Shown here: positions 35,649 to 44,825 of the stretch, piece after piece
How positions within the stretch are numbered: position 1 is the stretch's first letter
Layout: each line of letters starts with the position of its first letter
NCBI GenBank assembly: GCA_910587595.1
Contig: CAJULQ010000002.1
Coordinates: 235,520-299,519, forward strand
From: an uncultured Christensenellaceae bacterium
GTDB lineage: Bacteria > Bacillota > Clostridia > Christensenellales > Pumilibacteraceae
Reading direction: 5' to 3'
Length of the DNA: 64,000 bases
The notes under the pieces: generated by a model
Database searches by the model: none
Told to the model about the DNA's origin: nothing
What the model saw: the letters and a program-made list of their open reading frames with translations, nothing else
Program-made: the position numbers and the translations under genes

Positions 35649-36000
35649 ACGCAAAGGCAAAACGGGCGAAGACGTTGCGTGCGCCTATCTGAAAAAGAAA
35701 GGGTATACGGTGTTGCACCGCAATTTCACCACGGATATCGGCGAATTGGATATTGTGGCGACCGACGGAAAAGGGTTGGTGTTTGTGGAAGTGAAAACGC
35801 GCACAAGCAACGCGTTCGGAACGCCCGCCGAGGCGGTGGATCATCACAAGCGGCGAAAGATAAACGCCGTGGCCGCACAGTATATCAAAAAATTCCGTCA
35901 CTTCGACGTACCCGTGCGGTTTGATGTGGCGGAAGTGTGGTTGCCCTCCAAAGAAGTCCGTCATATAGAAAATGCTTTCGACAGTTATTTGCACTACTGA
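35629..36000 (+). CDS. YraN/UPF0102 endonuclease-like protein
   Basis: The 123-residue protein has the restriction-endonuclease-like core of UPF0102: the GE pair near residue 13, then ELDIVA and FVEVKTR around residues 38-60. Such proteins follow rnhB in many genomes; the cellular role is unsettled. The ATG at 35629 lies inside rnhB. The longer frame from 35473 is a shadow. Confidence 0.88.
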   Translation: MLGSSNKRKGKTGEDVACAYLKKKGYTVLHRNFTTDIGELDIVATDGKGLVFVEVKTRTSNAFGTPAEAVDHHKRRKINAVAAQYIKKFRHFDVPVRFDVAEVWLPSKEVRHIENAFDSYLHY

Positions 36001-36109
36001 CCGAACGAAATGCGCGGCGCCGCGCCCGTCGCATAAAAGAGAGCGTGCGGAAACACAATAACGCCAAGCGGAAAATTTTGTGAATTTTTGTATTTGCAAA
36101 GCCTAACGC

Positions 36110-36139
36110 TTGCCAATTGCGTTCGATAAGGTGTAAAAT
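36110..36139 (+). promoter_or_regulatory. Promoter of the atp operon
   Basis: TTGCCA (36110-36115), an 18-bp spacer and TAAAAT (36134-36139), 33 bp before atpB. The hexamers are moderate matches. Confidence 0.55.
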
Positions 36140-36172
36140 TAGTACAATACAACAATGTAAGGGATTGCCCGT

Positions 36173-36859
36173 ATGCCAATTTTACTTTCGGCGAAAACGG
36201 AAATTTCCATTCCGCCCGAACCCGTATTCGAAATAGGTCCGATAACGGTAACAAACACCATGGTGAGCGCATTCGTCACAACGGTGATTTTGCTATTGGC
36301 GGCCGTGGCGATACGGTTGTTTTGTATCCCGCGTTGGCGCAAAGACGACGAGCATATTTCGGGATTTCGGCTGTTTATAGAGTCTATGGTCAATATGTTC
36401 GATTCGTCGGCCGCCGAACAGACCGAACGATACGGCGGATTTGTGGGGCCGTTCTATTTTGCCTTGGCCGGTTTTATCGCACTCGGCACGCTCACGGAAA
36501 TGACGGGTCTGCGTCCGCCCACTTCCGATCTTAACGCTACGTTGGCCTTGGGGCTGTTATCGTTTGTGCTTATTTTTCTTTTCGGCTTTTGCAAAAAGCG
36601 GGCGAGAAGGCTTATTCATTACTGCAACCCCATCAATGTGATCAGCGACGTGGTGGTGCCCTTTTCGTTGGCGTTGCGTTTGTTCGGCAGTGTGTTTTCG
36701 GGGTATGTGGTTATGCACCTATTATACAGCTTGCCCGTATTTGCGCAAGTGGCGTTGCCGGCGGTGGGGTCGGTGATCTTTACGTTATTTCACGCGATCA
36801 TACAAAGCTATATATTTATGTTCTTGTCTATGAGTTTTATAGGCGAGGCGATCGAATAA
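36173..36859 (+). CDS. atpB: F-type ATP synthase subunit a
   Basis: The 228-residue membrane protein has several hydrophobic spans and the conserved helix with the essential arginine in PFSLALRLFGSVFSG near residue 165. Subunit a forms the ion half-channels beside the c ring. No atpI/uncI gene precedes it. It is the first gene of an a-c-b-delta-alpha-gamma-beta-epsilon operon. Confidence 0.94.
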   Translation: MPILLSAKTEISIPPEPVFEIGPITVTNTMVSAFVTTVILLLAAVAIRLFCIPRWRKDDEHISGFRLFIESMVNMFDSSAAEQTERYGGFVGPFYFALAGFIALGTLTEMTGLRPPTSDLNATLALGLLSFVLIFLFGFCKKRARRLIHYCNPINVISDVVVPFSLALRLFGSVFSGYVVMHLLYSLPVFAQVALPAVGSVIFTLFHAIIQSYIFMFLSMSFIGEAIE

Positions 36860-36878
36860 ACTTTCGGAGGATATCAGT

Positions 36879-37139
36879 ATGACACCTGTATTTTCGGCAA
36901 TCGTTTCGTTTTTGATGAGCGTAACGGGACTTACCGCCATCGGCGCCGGTATTGCGGGCTTGACGGGCTTGGGCGCCGCCATTGCCATGGGCATCATTGC
37001 CGCCAAAGCGGTGGAGGGCATCGCGCGCCAACCGGAAGCGGAAAAGAAGATACGCAGTTCTATGATGCTCGGCTTGGCGTTTGCCGAAACAACGGCCATT
37101 TACGGCGTTTTGGTCGCCATACTTATCATGGTGATGTAA
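36879..37139 (+). CDS. atpE: F-type ATP synthase subunit c
   Basis: The 86-residue hairpin has the RQPE loop and a carboxylate in FAETTAIY on helix 2. In sodium-type c subunits a glutamine on helix 1 joins this site (Q32 in Ilyobacter); here that position is a methionine, although E, T and Y on helix 2 are retained. This leans toward proton coupling but does not settle it. Confidence 0.95.
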   Translation: MTPVFSAIVSFLMSVTGLTAIGAGIAGLTGLGAAIAMGIIAAKAVEGIARQPEAEKKIRSSMMLGLAFAETTAIYGVLVAILIMVM

Positions 37140-37145
37140 CGGCTT

Positions 37146-37634
37146 ATGCAAACGATTCTGCAAAAACTCGGTTTGGGCGGTTGGGACATTTTGTTCCACG
37201 TCGTCAATTTGGTGCTCTTGATCGCGGCGCTGTATTTTTTGCTGTATAAGCCCGTGAAAAAGATCATTGCGGGGCACCGCAAAAAATTGGAAAACATATA
37301 CGCCGAGAACAAACGCATGCAAGAGCAAGCCGACGCGCTCCAAAACGAGATCGACGAAATGAAACGGCAAGCCGAAGAAGAAAGCGCGCAGATCGGCGCG
37401 CGCGCTTTGCAACGCAGCAAAGACATTGTGGAAGACGCCCGTAAAAAAGCGGACGAGATTTTGGAGAACGCGCAAAAAGAAGCGGTGGTGGAACGACACC
37501 GCTTGCAAAACGAATTGCACGAAAGCGTGGGGCATATCGCCGTGGAGATCGCCGAAAGGATCTTGGAACGTGAAGTGAACGAAGAGGATAATAGGCGGAT
37601 CATAGAGGCCGGTCTTTCGGAGTGGGAAAAATGA
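37146..37634 (+). CDS. atpF: F-type ATP synthase subunit b
   Basis: The 162-residue protein has one N-terminal membrane helix (about residues 13-35) and a long charged coiled coil, as usual for the peripheral stalk. Its length and C-terminus are normal, so the missing delta N-terminal domain is not fused here. It overlaps atpH by 4 bp (ATGA). Confidence 0.93.
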   Translation: MQTILQKLGLGGWDILFHVVNLVLLIAALYFLLYKPVKKIIAGHRKKLENIYAENKRMQEQADALQNEIDEMKRQAEEESAQIGARALQRSKDIVEDARKKADEILENAQKEAVVERHRLQNELHESVGHIAVEIAERILEREVNEEDNRRIIEAGLSEWEK

Positions 37635-37849
37635 CGGAGAGAGTTTCGGTGTTTTCGGCCGTTGCGCTCTGCGATGCCGATAAAGCGCGTATCGAAAAGA
37701 ATTTCGGTAAAAAGCACAGCGGCAACGTGACTTTTTCGTATACGGTGGATGCGTCGCTTTTGGGCGGGTTGCTGATCATCGACGGCAACGATTATTACGA
37801 TTGCACCGTTGCCGGTCGGTTGGCCAAAGTAAAACGCACCTTGCAATAG
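37631..37849 (+). CDS. atpH: F-type ATP synthase subunit delta, C-terminal domain only
   Basis: The 72-residue protein matches only the C-terminal domain of delta: the A-x-LCDADKARIE start, the DASLLGGLLI motif and the final helix VAGRLAKVKRTL. Standard delta has about 170-185 residues, with an N-terminal helical domain that binds the top of alpha. That domain is absent, and no room for it exists between atpF and atpA. The ATG at 37631 overlaps the atpF stop; a GTG at 37622 adds three residues. Confidence 0.82.
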   Translation: MTERVSVFSAVALCDADKARIEKNFGKKHSGNVTFSYTVDASLLGGLLIIDGNDYYDCTVAGRLAKVKRTLQ

Positions 37850-37860
37850 CGGGAGAAAGT

Positions 37861-39375
37861 ATGAATAAAGAAGAGATCTCCCGCATCGAAGAGCGGGTAC
37901 GCAAAAAATTGAATGCCGTGCAATTGGATTGCGCCGCCATGCCGGCGGGCAGAGTGCGCTTTTCGGGCGACGGCGTGATCAAGATCGACGGACTGCGCAA
38001 TGCGAAATACGGCGAGTTGTTGGACGTGGGCGGCGTGGCGCAAGCCATTGTGCTCGGCCTTAACGAAAACGACGTAGACGCCATCGTGCTGAGTGAAGAG
38101 GACAAAGCGTCGGCCGGCATGATCGTGAAAGCCACGGGGCGCATTGTGGAAGTGCCCGTGGGCAAAAAACTATTGGGGCGGGTGGTCAATCCGCTGGGTG
38201 TGCCCATCGACGGTTTGGGGCAGATCAAAGGCGCGCTACGCCGTCCCATTGAAGCGGCGGCGCCGGAGATCGTGGATCGCGGCAAAGTAGACGCGCCGTT
38301 GCAAACGGGTATTTTGGCGATTGACGCCATGGTGCCGATCGGCCGCGGACAGCGCGAACTGATCATCGGCGACCGACGCACGGGCAAAACGTCTGTTGCG
38401 GTAGACGCCATATTGAACCAAAAGGGCAAAGACGTGCTTTGTGTGTATGTGGCCGTCGGGCAAAAGGCAAGCAGCGTTGCAGCTATACTGCACACGTTGC
38501 GCGAATACGGTGCCATGGACTATACCGTGATCGTGTGTTCCACCGCCAAAGATTCGGCGCCGTTACAGTATATCGCGCCGTATAGCGGTTGCGCCATTGC
38601 CGAGGAATTTATGTATGCGGGCAAAGACGTGTTGATCGTTTACGACGACCTCAGCAAACACGCGGTGGCGTATCGCGCCATGAGTTTGTTGTTAAAGCGT
38701 CCGCCCGGCCGCGAGGCCTATCCGGGCGACGTGTTTTATTTGCATTCGCGTCTATTGGAGCGGGCGGCCAAGCTGTCGGAAGAAAAAGGCGGCGGGTCGA
38801 TCACCGCGTTGCCTATCGTGGAAACGATGGCGGGGGATATTTCGGCCTATGTGCCCACCAATATCATCTCCATCACCGACGGGCAGATCTATTTGGAAAG
38901 CGACTTGTTTCACGCGGGCATTCGCCCCGCCGTGAACGTGGGGTTGTCCGTTTCGCGTGTGGGCAGTTCGGCACAGATTGCCGGCATGAAAAAAGTGAGC
39001 GGAAAATTGCGGCTCGATCTTTCGCAATATCGCGAGTTGGCGGTGTTTGCGCAGTTCGGTTCCGATCTGGACGGCAACACGGTGGCGCGTTTGGAACAAG
39101 GCAAGCGCACTACCGAAACGCTCAAACAAGACATTCACGCAACGCTTGCCGTGGAAAAGCAGATCGTATTACTGTACGTTACCATGAAAGAACTGTTAAA
39201 AGACGTGCCCGTGGAAAAGATCGTGGCGTTCAACGCCGAGTTTTTGACTTATTTGGAACTGCATTATCCCGACATTCTCCAATCCATACGCGAAACGGGC
39301 GATATAAGCATGGATATCGGCATCACGATAGAAGACGCCGTCACCGAATGCAAGAAAACGTTTGGCAAGGAGTAA
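37861..39375 (+). CDS. atpA: F-type ATP synthase subunit alpha
   Basis: The 504-residue protein has the P-loop GDRRTGKT near residue 170 and the conserved GREAYPGDVFYLHSRLLERA segment. The N-terminal helix that normally contacts the delta N-domain is present but diverged (EEISRIEERVRKKL). GGGAGAAAGT precedes the ATG at 37861. Confidence 0.97.
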   Translation: MNKEEISRIEERVRKKLNAVQLDCAAMPAGRVRFSGDGVIKIDGLRNAKYGELLDVGGVAQAIVLGLNENDVDAIVLSEEDKASAGMIVKATGRIVEVPVGKKLLGRVVNPLGVPIDGLGQIKGALRRPIEAAAPEIVDRGKVDAPLQTGILAIDAMVPIGRGQRELIIGDRRTGKTSVAVDAILNQKGKDVLCVYVAVGQKASSVAAILHTLREYGAMDYTVIVCSTAKDSAPLQYIAPYSGCAIAEEFMYAGKDVLIVYDDLSKHAVAYRAMSLLLKRPPGREAYPGDVFYLHSRLLERAAKLSEEKGGGSITALPIVETMAGDISAYVPTNIISITDGQIYLESDLFHAGIRPAVNVGLSVSRVGSSAQIAGMKKVSGKLRLDLSQYRELAVFAQFGSDLDGNTVARLEQGKRTTETLKQDIHATLAVEKQIVLLYVTMKELLKDVPVEKIVAFNAEFLTYLELHYPDILQSIRETGDISMDIGITIEDAVTECKKTFGKE

Positions 39376-39376
39376 G

Positions 39377-40267
39377 ATGAAGAATTTTTCGCAAATCAAA
39401 CATCGCATAAAAAGTATTTCCGATACGCGGAAGATAACCGGCGCAATGGAAACCATTTCGGTTGCCAAAATGCGCAAAGCGATGTATCGATGCGAAAATA
39501 ACCGCGCGTATTACGAAACCATTCGCGATACCGTGGAGAAGATCGTTTTATGTTTGGGCAAGACCGAACATAAAGTATTTGCCGCTACCGAAAGCGCGCG
39601 TCCCGCTTATATCGTGATCGCGTCCGACAAAGGGTTGGCGGGCGGTTTTAATCACACGATCTTGGAGTATGCCCGTCGCGAATGGCAAGCTTGCCCCCAT
39701 GCGCATATCTTTACGGTAGGGCAGATCTGCCGCGAGTATTTTGCGGCGCGCGGCGTGCAAGCCGATATATCGTTTGCCGATGCGTCTTTCGATCCGTCGG
39801 TGTCGCAAGCCGCTCGTATGAGCAAAAAGATCTATGAGATGTTTATGTCGGCCGCGATCGACAGCGCGTATATCGTGTTCACCGCATGGGGCGAGCACGG
39901 CAAAATGGAACCTACAACGTTGCGGCTGTTGCCGTTCGATCGCGACGCCGTGGTGCGGCAACGGGAGCCGAGCGATAAGGACAAGTACATGTTTCGGGAA
40001 CTGCTGTTCGAGCCGTCGGCCGAAGAGGTGCTCGAACAACTGTTTCCCCAATATCTTACGGGCGTGTTATACGGTGCATTGTTGCAGAGCAGTGCGTGCG
40101 AGCACAGCCAACGTCGCGCCGCCATGCACAACGCGACACACAACGCAAACGAACTTTTGAGCGGTTTAACGGCGGAATACAACCGCGCGCGACAAGAAAC
40201 GGTAACGGGCGAACTCACGGAGATCGTGGCGGCGGCCAACGGAGTGCAAGATGATAGCGGAAAATAA
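39377..40267 (+). CDS. atpG: F-type ATP synthase subunit gamma
   Basis: The 296-residue central shaft protein has the N-terminal IKHRIKSISDTRKITGAME helix and the C-terminal helix with NATHNANEL. AAGGAG lies 4 nt before the ATG at 39377; a TTG at 39362 would lie within atpA. It overlaps atpD by 17 bp. Confidence 0.95.
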   Translation: MKNFSQIKHRIKSISDTRKITGAMETISVAKMRKAMYRCENNRAYYETIRDTVEKIVLCLGKTEHKVFAATESARPAYIVIASDKGLAGGFNHTILEYARREWQACPHAHIFTVGQICREYFAARGVQADISFADASFDPSVSQAARMSKKIYEMFMSAAIDSAYIVFTAWGEHGKMEPTTLRLLPFDRDAVVRQREPSDKDKYMFRELLFEPSAEEVLEQLFPQYLTGVLYGALLQSSACEHSQRRAAMHNATHNANELLSGLTAEYNRARQETVTGELTEIVAAANGVQDDSGK

Positions 40268-41660
40268 AAACGTTCACGAGGGTAAAGTTATCGTGGTGTC
40301 GGGGCCTGTGGTAGACGTTTTGTATGACGGCACCTACATGCCCAAGATACACGAAAAACTGATCGTAAAGATAGAGCAAGGCCGATACGTGCCTTTGGAA
40401 ACGTTTAGCCACGTGCGGAGCGGCGTGGCGCGTTGTATCGCATTGCGCGCCACCGACGGTATGAGTCGCGGTATGCCCGTTTACGCATCGGGCGAACCCA
40501 TCAAAGTGCCGGTGGGCGAAAGCGTTTTGGGCAGAGTGATGAACGTGCTCGGCGAGCCTATCGATAAAAAGGGCGAGATCGTGGGCGCAAAACAGCTTTC
40601 CATTCACCGCAAAGCGCCCGAATTTTTTGAACAAGCACCCTCTGCGCACATGTTGGAAACGGGCATAAAGGTGATAGATCTTATGGCGCCGTATGCGCGC
40701 GGCGGTAAGATCGGGCTATTCGGCGGCGCGGGCGTAGGAAAAACGGTGCTTATTATGGAGCTCATACGCAACGTGGCGCACGAGCACAACGGCTATTCGG
40801 TGTTTACCGGCGTGGGCGAACGCAGTCGCGAGGGATACGAAATGATCCGCGACATGACGGACAGCGGCGTACTCGATAAAACGGCGTTGGTGTTCGGTCA
40901 GATGAACGAACCGCCGGGGTCGCGCATGCGCGTGGCGCTCACGGGACTTACGGTGGCCGAATATTTCCGCGACGAAATGAACAAAGACGTTTTATTGTTT
41001 ATAGACAATATTTATCGGTTCGTACAAGCCGGCAGCGAAGTGTCCGCTATGTTGGGGCGCATGCCGGGCGCCGTGGGGTATCAACCCACGTTGGCAACCG
41101 AAATGGGTGCGTTGCAAGAGCGGATCACCACCACGAAAAGCGGCTCTATCACGTCTATTCAAGCGGTGTATGTGCCCGCCGACGATCTGACCGATCCCGC
41201 GCCCGCGGCCATTTTCGCACATCTCGACGCCACCACCGTGCTTTCCCGCAAGGTGGTGGAGCAAGGGATCTATCCCGCCGTAAACCCGCTCGAATCGGAC
41301 AGCCGCATCTTGGAGCCGCGTATTGTGGGCGAGGCGCACTATCGTACGGCGCGGAATGTGCAAGCGGCTTTGCAACGGTATGCCGAACTGCAAGACATTA
41401 TAGCCATATTGGGCATGGAAGAATTGCGCGAGGAAGACAAAAGCATTGTGTACCGCGCGCGCAAAATGCAACGTTTCTTTTCGCAACCGATGTTTGTGGC
41501 AAGCGTGTATACGGGCATGGAAGGGCGATACGTACCCGTAAAAACCACGGTAGAATGTTTTGACGAGATATGGAAAGGCAATGCCGATCGATACCCCGAA
41601 AGCGCATTTTATATGGTGGGCGATCTCGACGAAGTGAAAGAAAAGGCAAAGGGGTTGTGA
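40251..41660 (+). CDS. atpD: F-type ATP synthase subunit beta
   Basis: The 469-residue catalytic subunit has the P-loop GGAGVGKTV near residue 160 and the GERSREGYE and DDLTDPAPA motifs. With alpha it forms the catalytic hexamer. The stop codon overlaps the atpC start by one base. Confidence 0.97.
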   Translation: MIAENKNVHEGKVIVVSGPVVDVLYDGTYMPKIHEKLIVKIEQGRYVPLETFSHVRSGVARCIALRATDGMSRGMPVYASGEPIKVPVGESVLGRVMNVLGEPIDKKGEIVGAKQLSIHRKAPEFFEQAPSAHMLETGIKVIDLMAPYARGGKIGLFGGAGVGKTVLIMELIRNVAHEHNGYSVFTGVGERSREGYEMIRDMTDSGVLDKTALVFGQMNEPPGSRMRVALTGLTVAEYFRDEMNKDVLLFIDNIYRFVQAGSEVSAMLGRMPGAVGYQPTLATEMGALQERITTTKSGSITSIQAVYVPADDLTDPAPAAIFAHLDATTVLSRKVVEQGIYPAVNPLESDSRILEPRIVGEAHYRTARNVQAALQRYAELQDIIAILGMEELREEDKSIVYRARKMQRFFSQPMFVASVYTGMEGRYVPVKTTVECFDEIWKGNADRYPESAFYMVGDLDEVKEKAKGL

Positions 41661-42067
41661 TGGATAAAGAGTTTGCTTTGAAGATCGTAACGCCCGATCG
41701 CGAATTTTTTTCGGGCGCGGCCGAATCGCTCACCATTCGCACGCCCACGGGATCTATGGGCATTTTGTATCACACTTTGCCGCTTGTGGCCGTTTTGTCG
41801 CCGGGGGTATTGCGCATTCGTCGCAACGGACGATGGATGGAGGCCGTGAACGCCGACGGGTTCGTAACGGTGTTGCAAGAGGGCGTAACCGTGCTGACGC
41901 AAGCGTGCGAATGGCCGCACGAACTGTCCGATCAAGCGGAAAACGGAGGAACGTGTGAATGGAACGATGACGAGCGGCGCAATAGGTCGCAATACGAATA
42001 CAAGACCGCCAAAGCGAAAATGACCGCGCAGTTTGTTAAGCTGGGCAAAAAAGGACGCGACGGCTGA
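41660..42067 (+). CDS. atpC: F-type ATP synthase subunit epsilon
   Basis: The 135-residue protein has the N-terminal beta-sandwich, with TPDREFFSG and the GSMGILYHTLPLV segment, and a short C-terminal helical hairpin. Epsilon couples gamma to the c ring and can inhibit ATP hydrolysis. The ATG at 41660 follows AAAGGGG. A small GC-poor hairpin near 42097-42118 follows the gene. Confidence 0.93.
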   Translation: MDKEFALKIVTPDREFFSGAAESLTIRTPTGSMGILYHTLPLVAVLSPGVLRIRRNGRWMEAVNADGFVTVLQEGVTVLTQACEWPHELSDQAENGGTCEWNDDERRNRSQYEYKTAKAKMTAQFVKLGKKGRDG

Positions 42068-42131
42068 CGGTTACGGGAACATTGCGTGCGCCCGATGCAT
42101 ACATACAATGGTATGCACGATCACTTAGGAG

Positions 42132-43151
42132 GTGAGTAAGGCGTTACGTTTAACCGTTCGACTGCCCGTATTGCAAGCCAATCTGCGCGCACTGCGTTCG
42201 TGCACAAAGGCAAAGATATGCGCGGTGGTAAAAGCCAACGTATACGGCCACGGCCTAAAAGCGCTTGCCGCTTTTTGGGAGGCAGACGAGTTTGCCGTAT
42301 CGAGCGCGGGCGAGGCGGCAGAGGTTTGCCGCTATACGGACAAACCCGTGAACATTCTTTCTTCACCCGACCGTACGGCGGCTTGCCGCTATGACGCAAA
42401 CATGTTTCCCGCTGTTTCCACGCCCGACGATATCCTATTTGTGACGGCGCATGGCGGCAAGGCGGTGAATATCAAGCTGAACAGCGGCATGAACCGTTAC
42501 GGCGCGGATCCCGCCATACTCGAACAGATGTTGCGGGCGGCCGATGCGCGGCATTTGCAAGTAAAGAGCGTGTTTTCGCACATTTACGATCTTTCGGCGG
42601 CATGCGCGCAATTCGAGGCCTTTTCGCAAAGCGTGTATCCGTTGCGCGACTATATTCCGCAAAAGCACATACTGTCCGGTAATTTTGTCCGCTTGCCCGA
42701 CTATATGCACCTCGATATGGTGCGCCCCGGTTTGGTGCTGTACGGATACGGACACGAGAGCGTCCGTTCGGCCGCCACGGCCACATGCGGCGTTACGCAA
42801 GTGCGGCAAGTACCCCAAGGCGAAAACATAGGCTACGGACATTGGCCGAGCGAGATTGCCCGCTCGGTGGCTGTGTTGGGTGCGGGGTATGCCGACGGCG
42901 TGCGACGCATTGCGGGCAATACACCGCGTTATGTGATCATCGGCGGGCACTTGTGCCGTGTGGTGGGGCAAATATGCATGGACGCCATGATGGCAGACGT
43001 GCGCGGTTTGGCGGTAAAGGCGGGCGATACGGCAACCGTTTTGGGGGACGGTTACGGGTTCGAAGCGGCGGCCGCGGCGTGCGACACGATAGCGTACGAG
43101 ATATTGACAAGTTTGTCGGCGCGCGTAGAACGAAACTACATAGAGAATTGA
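42132..43151 (+). CDS. alr: Alanine racemase
   Basis: The 339-residue PLP enzyme has the cofactor lysine in AVVKANVYGHG near residue 36 and the catalytic tyrosine in GAGYADG near residue 257. It supplies D-alanine for peptidoglycan. The start is uncertain: the only nearby start codon in frame is a GTG that lies inside a perfect AGGAGGTGA ribosome site, and the next candidates (CTG 42162, TTG 42171) would trim the first strand. Confidence 0.88.
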   Translation: MSKALRLTVRLPVLQANLRALRSCTKAKICAVVKANVYGHGLKALAAFWEADEFAVSSAGEAAEVCRYTDKPVNILSSPDRTAACRYDANMFPAVSTPDDILFVTAHGGKAVNIKLNSGMNRYGADPAILEQMLRAADARHLQVKSVFSHIYDLSAACAQFEAFSQSVYPLRDYIPQKHILSGNFVRLPDYMHLDMVRPGLVLYGYGHESVRSAATATCGVTQVRQVPQGENIGYGHWPSEIARSVAVLGAGYADGVRRIAGNTPRYVIIGGHLCRVVGQICMDAMMADVRGLAVKAGDTATVLGDGYGFEAAAAACDTIAYEILTSLSARVERNYIEN

Positions 43152-43163
43152 AAGGAGACGCTT

Positions 43164-43697
43164 GTGGAAAAATCGGAATGGCGGCAACGCATGTTGCTTG
43201 CGCGCAGTAAAATTGCCGATCGCGCAAAAAAGGACAAGCTTTTAACGACGGCGGCATTGCGGTTGGCGGAAAGCGCGCAAAACGTGTTTGTATATGTTTC
43301 GATGGGGAGCGAGGCGGACACGCACGGTATCATACGCGCGCTATACGGCAAAAAGAACGTAGCGGTGCCGTGCACTGCCCCCGATAAAACCATGCACGCT
43401 TGCCGCTTGCGTTCGCTCGATCTGACATGCGACCGTTACGGCAACGTGCGCGAACACGGCGAAGTTTGCGACGGACAAGCCGATCTGATTTTTGTGCCGT
43501 TACTCGGTTTTCGCCAAGACTGTCACCGTATCGGATACGGCGCCGGATGTTACGACCGCTACTTTTCGCAATTCCCGTCGGGACAAAAAGTGGGGCTGGC
43601 ATACGACGAGCAGTTGTGCTCGTTTGCCATAGGTCCCAATGACATACCGCTCGATCGCATATTGACCCCCGAAAAATGTTTTAGGAGAGAGAAATGA
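43164..43697 (+). CDS. 5-formyltetrahydrofolate cyclo-ligase
   Basis: The 177-residue protein has the conserved C-terminal GYGAGCYDRYF motif near residue 125 and the N-terminal basic helix of the 5-FCL family. It converts 5-formyl-THF to methenyl-THF with ATP. The start is a GTG 6 nt after AAAGGAG. It overlaps the next gene by 4 bp. Confidence 0.92.
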   Translation: MEKSEWRQRMLLARSKIADRAKKDKLLTTAALRLAESAQNVFVYVSMGSEADTHGIIRALYGKKNVAVPCTAPDKTMHACRLRSLDLTCDRYGNVREHGEVCDGQADLIFVPLLGFRQDCHRIGYGAGCYDRYFSQFPSGQKVGLAYDEQLCSFAIGPNDIPLDRILTPEKCFRREK

Positions 43698-44272
43698 AAA
43701 AGCAAACCAAAAAAGAGATCGTAAGTTATGTACTCAGCACATTGTTTTTATACGGCTTTTCGCTCGTGTTTTCGTTGCTCAGCTTGATCTTTATTGCCGA
43801 TAAGATCCCCAAGTGGGTGCAGTTTGTTGTCAGTTTTGTGTTTATTGCGCCCATATTGTATATCGCATACGTACAAGGCAGAACGCAAGGGGAAAAGCTG
43901 TTTAAGGCGCGGGCAAAAACTTCGCTGGCCGATCTGCATGCCGAACAAGCGATCCGCTTGCCCTATCACAAGTGCGTGTGGCATGTGATAGGATTTTGCG
44001 TGCCGCTTGTTTTGTGCACCGTGTTTGCGGTGGCGCTCAAAAATACGGTATTTCGCTTGATCGTGTTGGCATTCGAGTTTCCCGTGGCGCTTATGTTTTA
44101 TTCGGTGGGCGTAATCGACATAGCCGTTGCGTCGCCTATCATGTTTGCTATTTTCGTGCCCTATGCTTTGATCGTGGCGGGCATATTCGTTTTGGGCTAT
44201 CTTCTCACGTTATACCGCTTAAAACGCCGTCAAGCGGACATAGAAAGCGAAATAAGGATGTTCGACAACTGA
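43694..44272 (+). CDS. Unknown integral membrane protein
   Basis: I do not recognise this 192-residue protein. It has a basic N-terminus, two hydrophobic spans at about residues 12-33 and 40-60, a cytoplasm-like charged linker, two to three further spans between 95 and 175, and a charged tail. It is translationally coupled to the folate enzyme and lies 1 bp before rsmD, so it belongs to this operon. Confidence 0.65.
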   Translation: MKKQTKKEIVSYVLSTLFLYGFSLVFSLLSLIFIADKIPKWVQFVVSFVFIAPILYIAYVQGRTQGEKLFKARAKTSLADLHAEQAIRLPYHKCVWHVIGFCVPLVLCTVFAVALKNTVFRLIVLAFEFPVALMFYSVGVIDIAVASPIMFAIFVPYALIVAGIFVLGYLLTLYRLKRRQADIESEIRMFDN

Positions 44273-44273
44273 C

Positions 44274-44825
44274 ATGCGAGTTATAGCGGGAAAATATAGG
44301 GGCAAACGGTTGGCATCGCCCGCCGATAACAGCGTGCGTCCCACCACCGACCGGATCAAAGAAACGGTGTTTAATATCCTTTGCAATCGATACGGTATCG
44401 GCGAAAGAGTGCTCGATTTATTTTGCGGCAGCGGCGCTTTGGGGATCGAGGCTTTGTCGCGTGGGGCAATGTATGCCGCCTTTGTGGATAAATCGCCCAA
44501 AAGCATAGAACTTGCGCGCGAAAATTTGCGCGGCGTCGGGGAACGGTACGATCTGTTCAACACCGATTTCCGCGTTGCGCTGTCTAAGTTCACGCAACCG
44601 TTCGACTTGATCCTCATCGATCCGCCATATGCCGACAAAAGAGAAGAAGAAGCGCTGCGCTTGATCGACGAATACGGATTGTTACGGCAAGACGGCGTGA
44701 TTTTTGTGGAACATTCACGCGAAAATAGCTTGATAAATTTGCCCGCATCTTATATAATAGATACACGACAATGCGGGCATACGGATATATCGTTTGTGAT
44801 CCGTGCGGAGGAAGAGCATGCATAA
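44274..44825 (+). CDS. rsmD: 16S rRNA (guanine966-N2)-methyltransferase RsmD
   Basis: The 183-residue protein has the N-terminal RVIAGKYRGKRL, the SAM motif VLDLFCGSGALGIEAL and the catalytic DPPYAD motif near residue 119. It methylates G966 in 16S rRNA. The rsmD-coaD order is typical of Firmicutes, and the two genes overlap by 8 bp. Confidence 0.95.
   Translation: MRVIAGKYRGKRLASPADNSVRPTTDRIKETVFNILCNRYGIGERVLDLFCGSGALGIEALSRGAMYAAFVDKSPKSIELARENLRGVGERYDLFNTDFRVALSKFTQPFDLILIDPPYADKREEEALRLIDEYGLLRQDGVIFVEHSRENSLINLPASYIIDTRQCGHTDISFVIRAEEEHA

Noticed and set aside
37622..37849. Spurious small frame between atpF and atpA
   Set aside because: It has the conserved delta C-terminal motif and an ATGA overlap with atpF, so it is kept as a real, shortened atpH.
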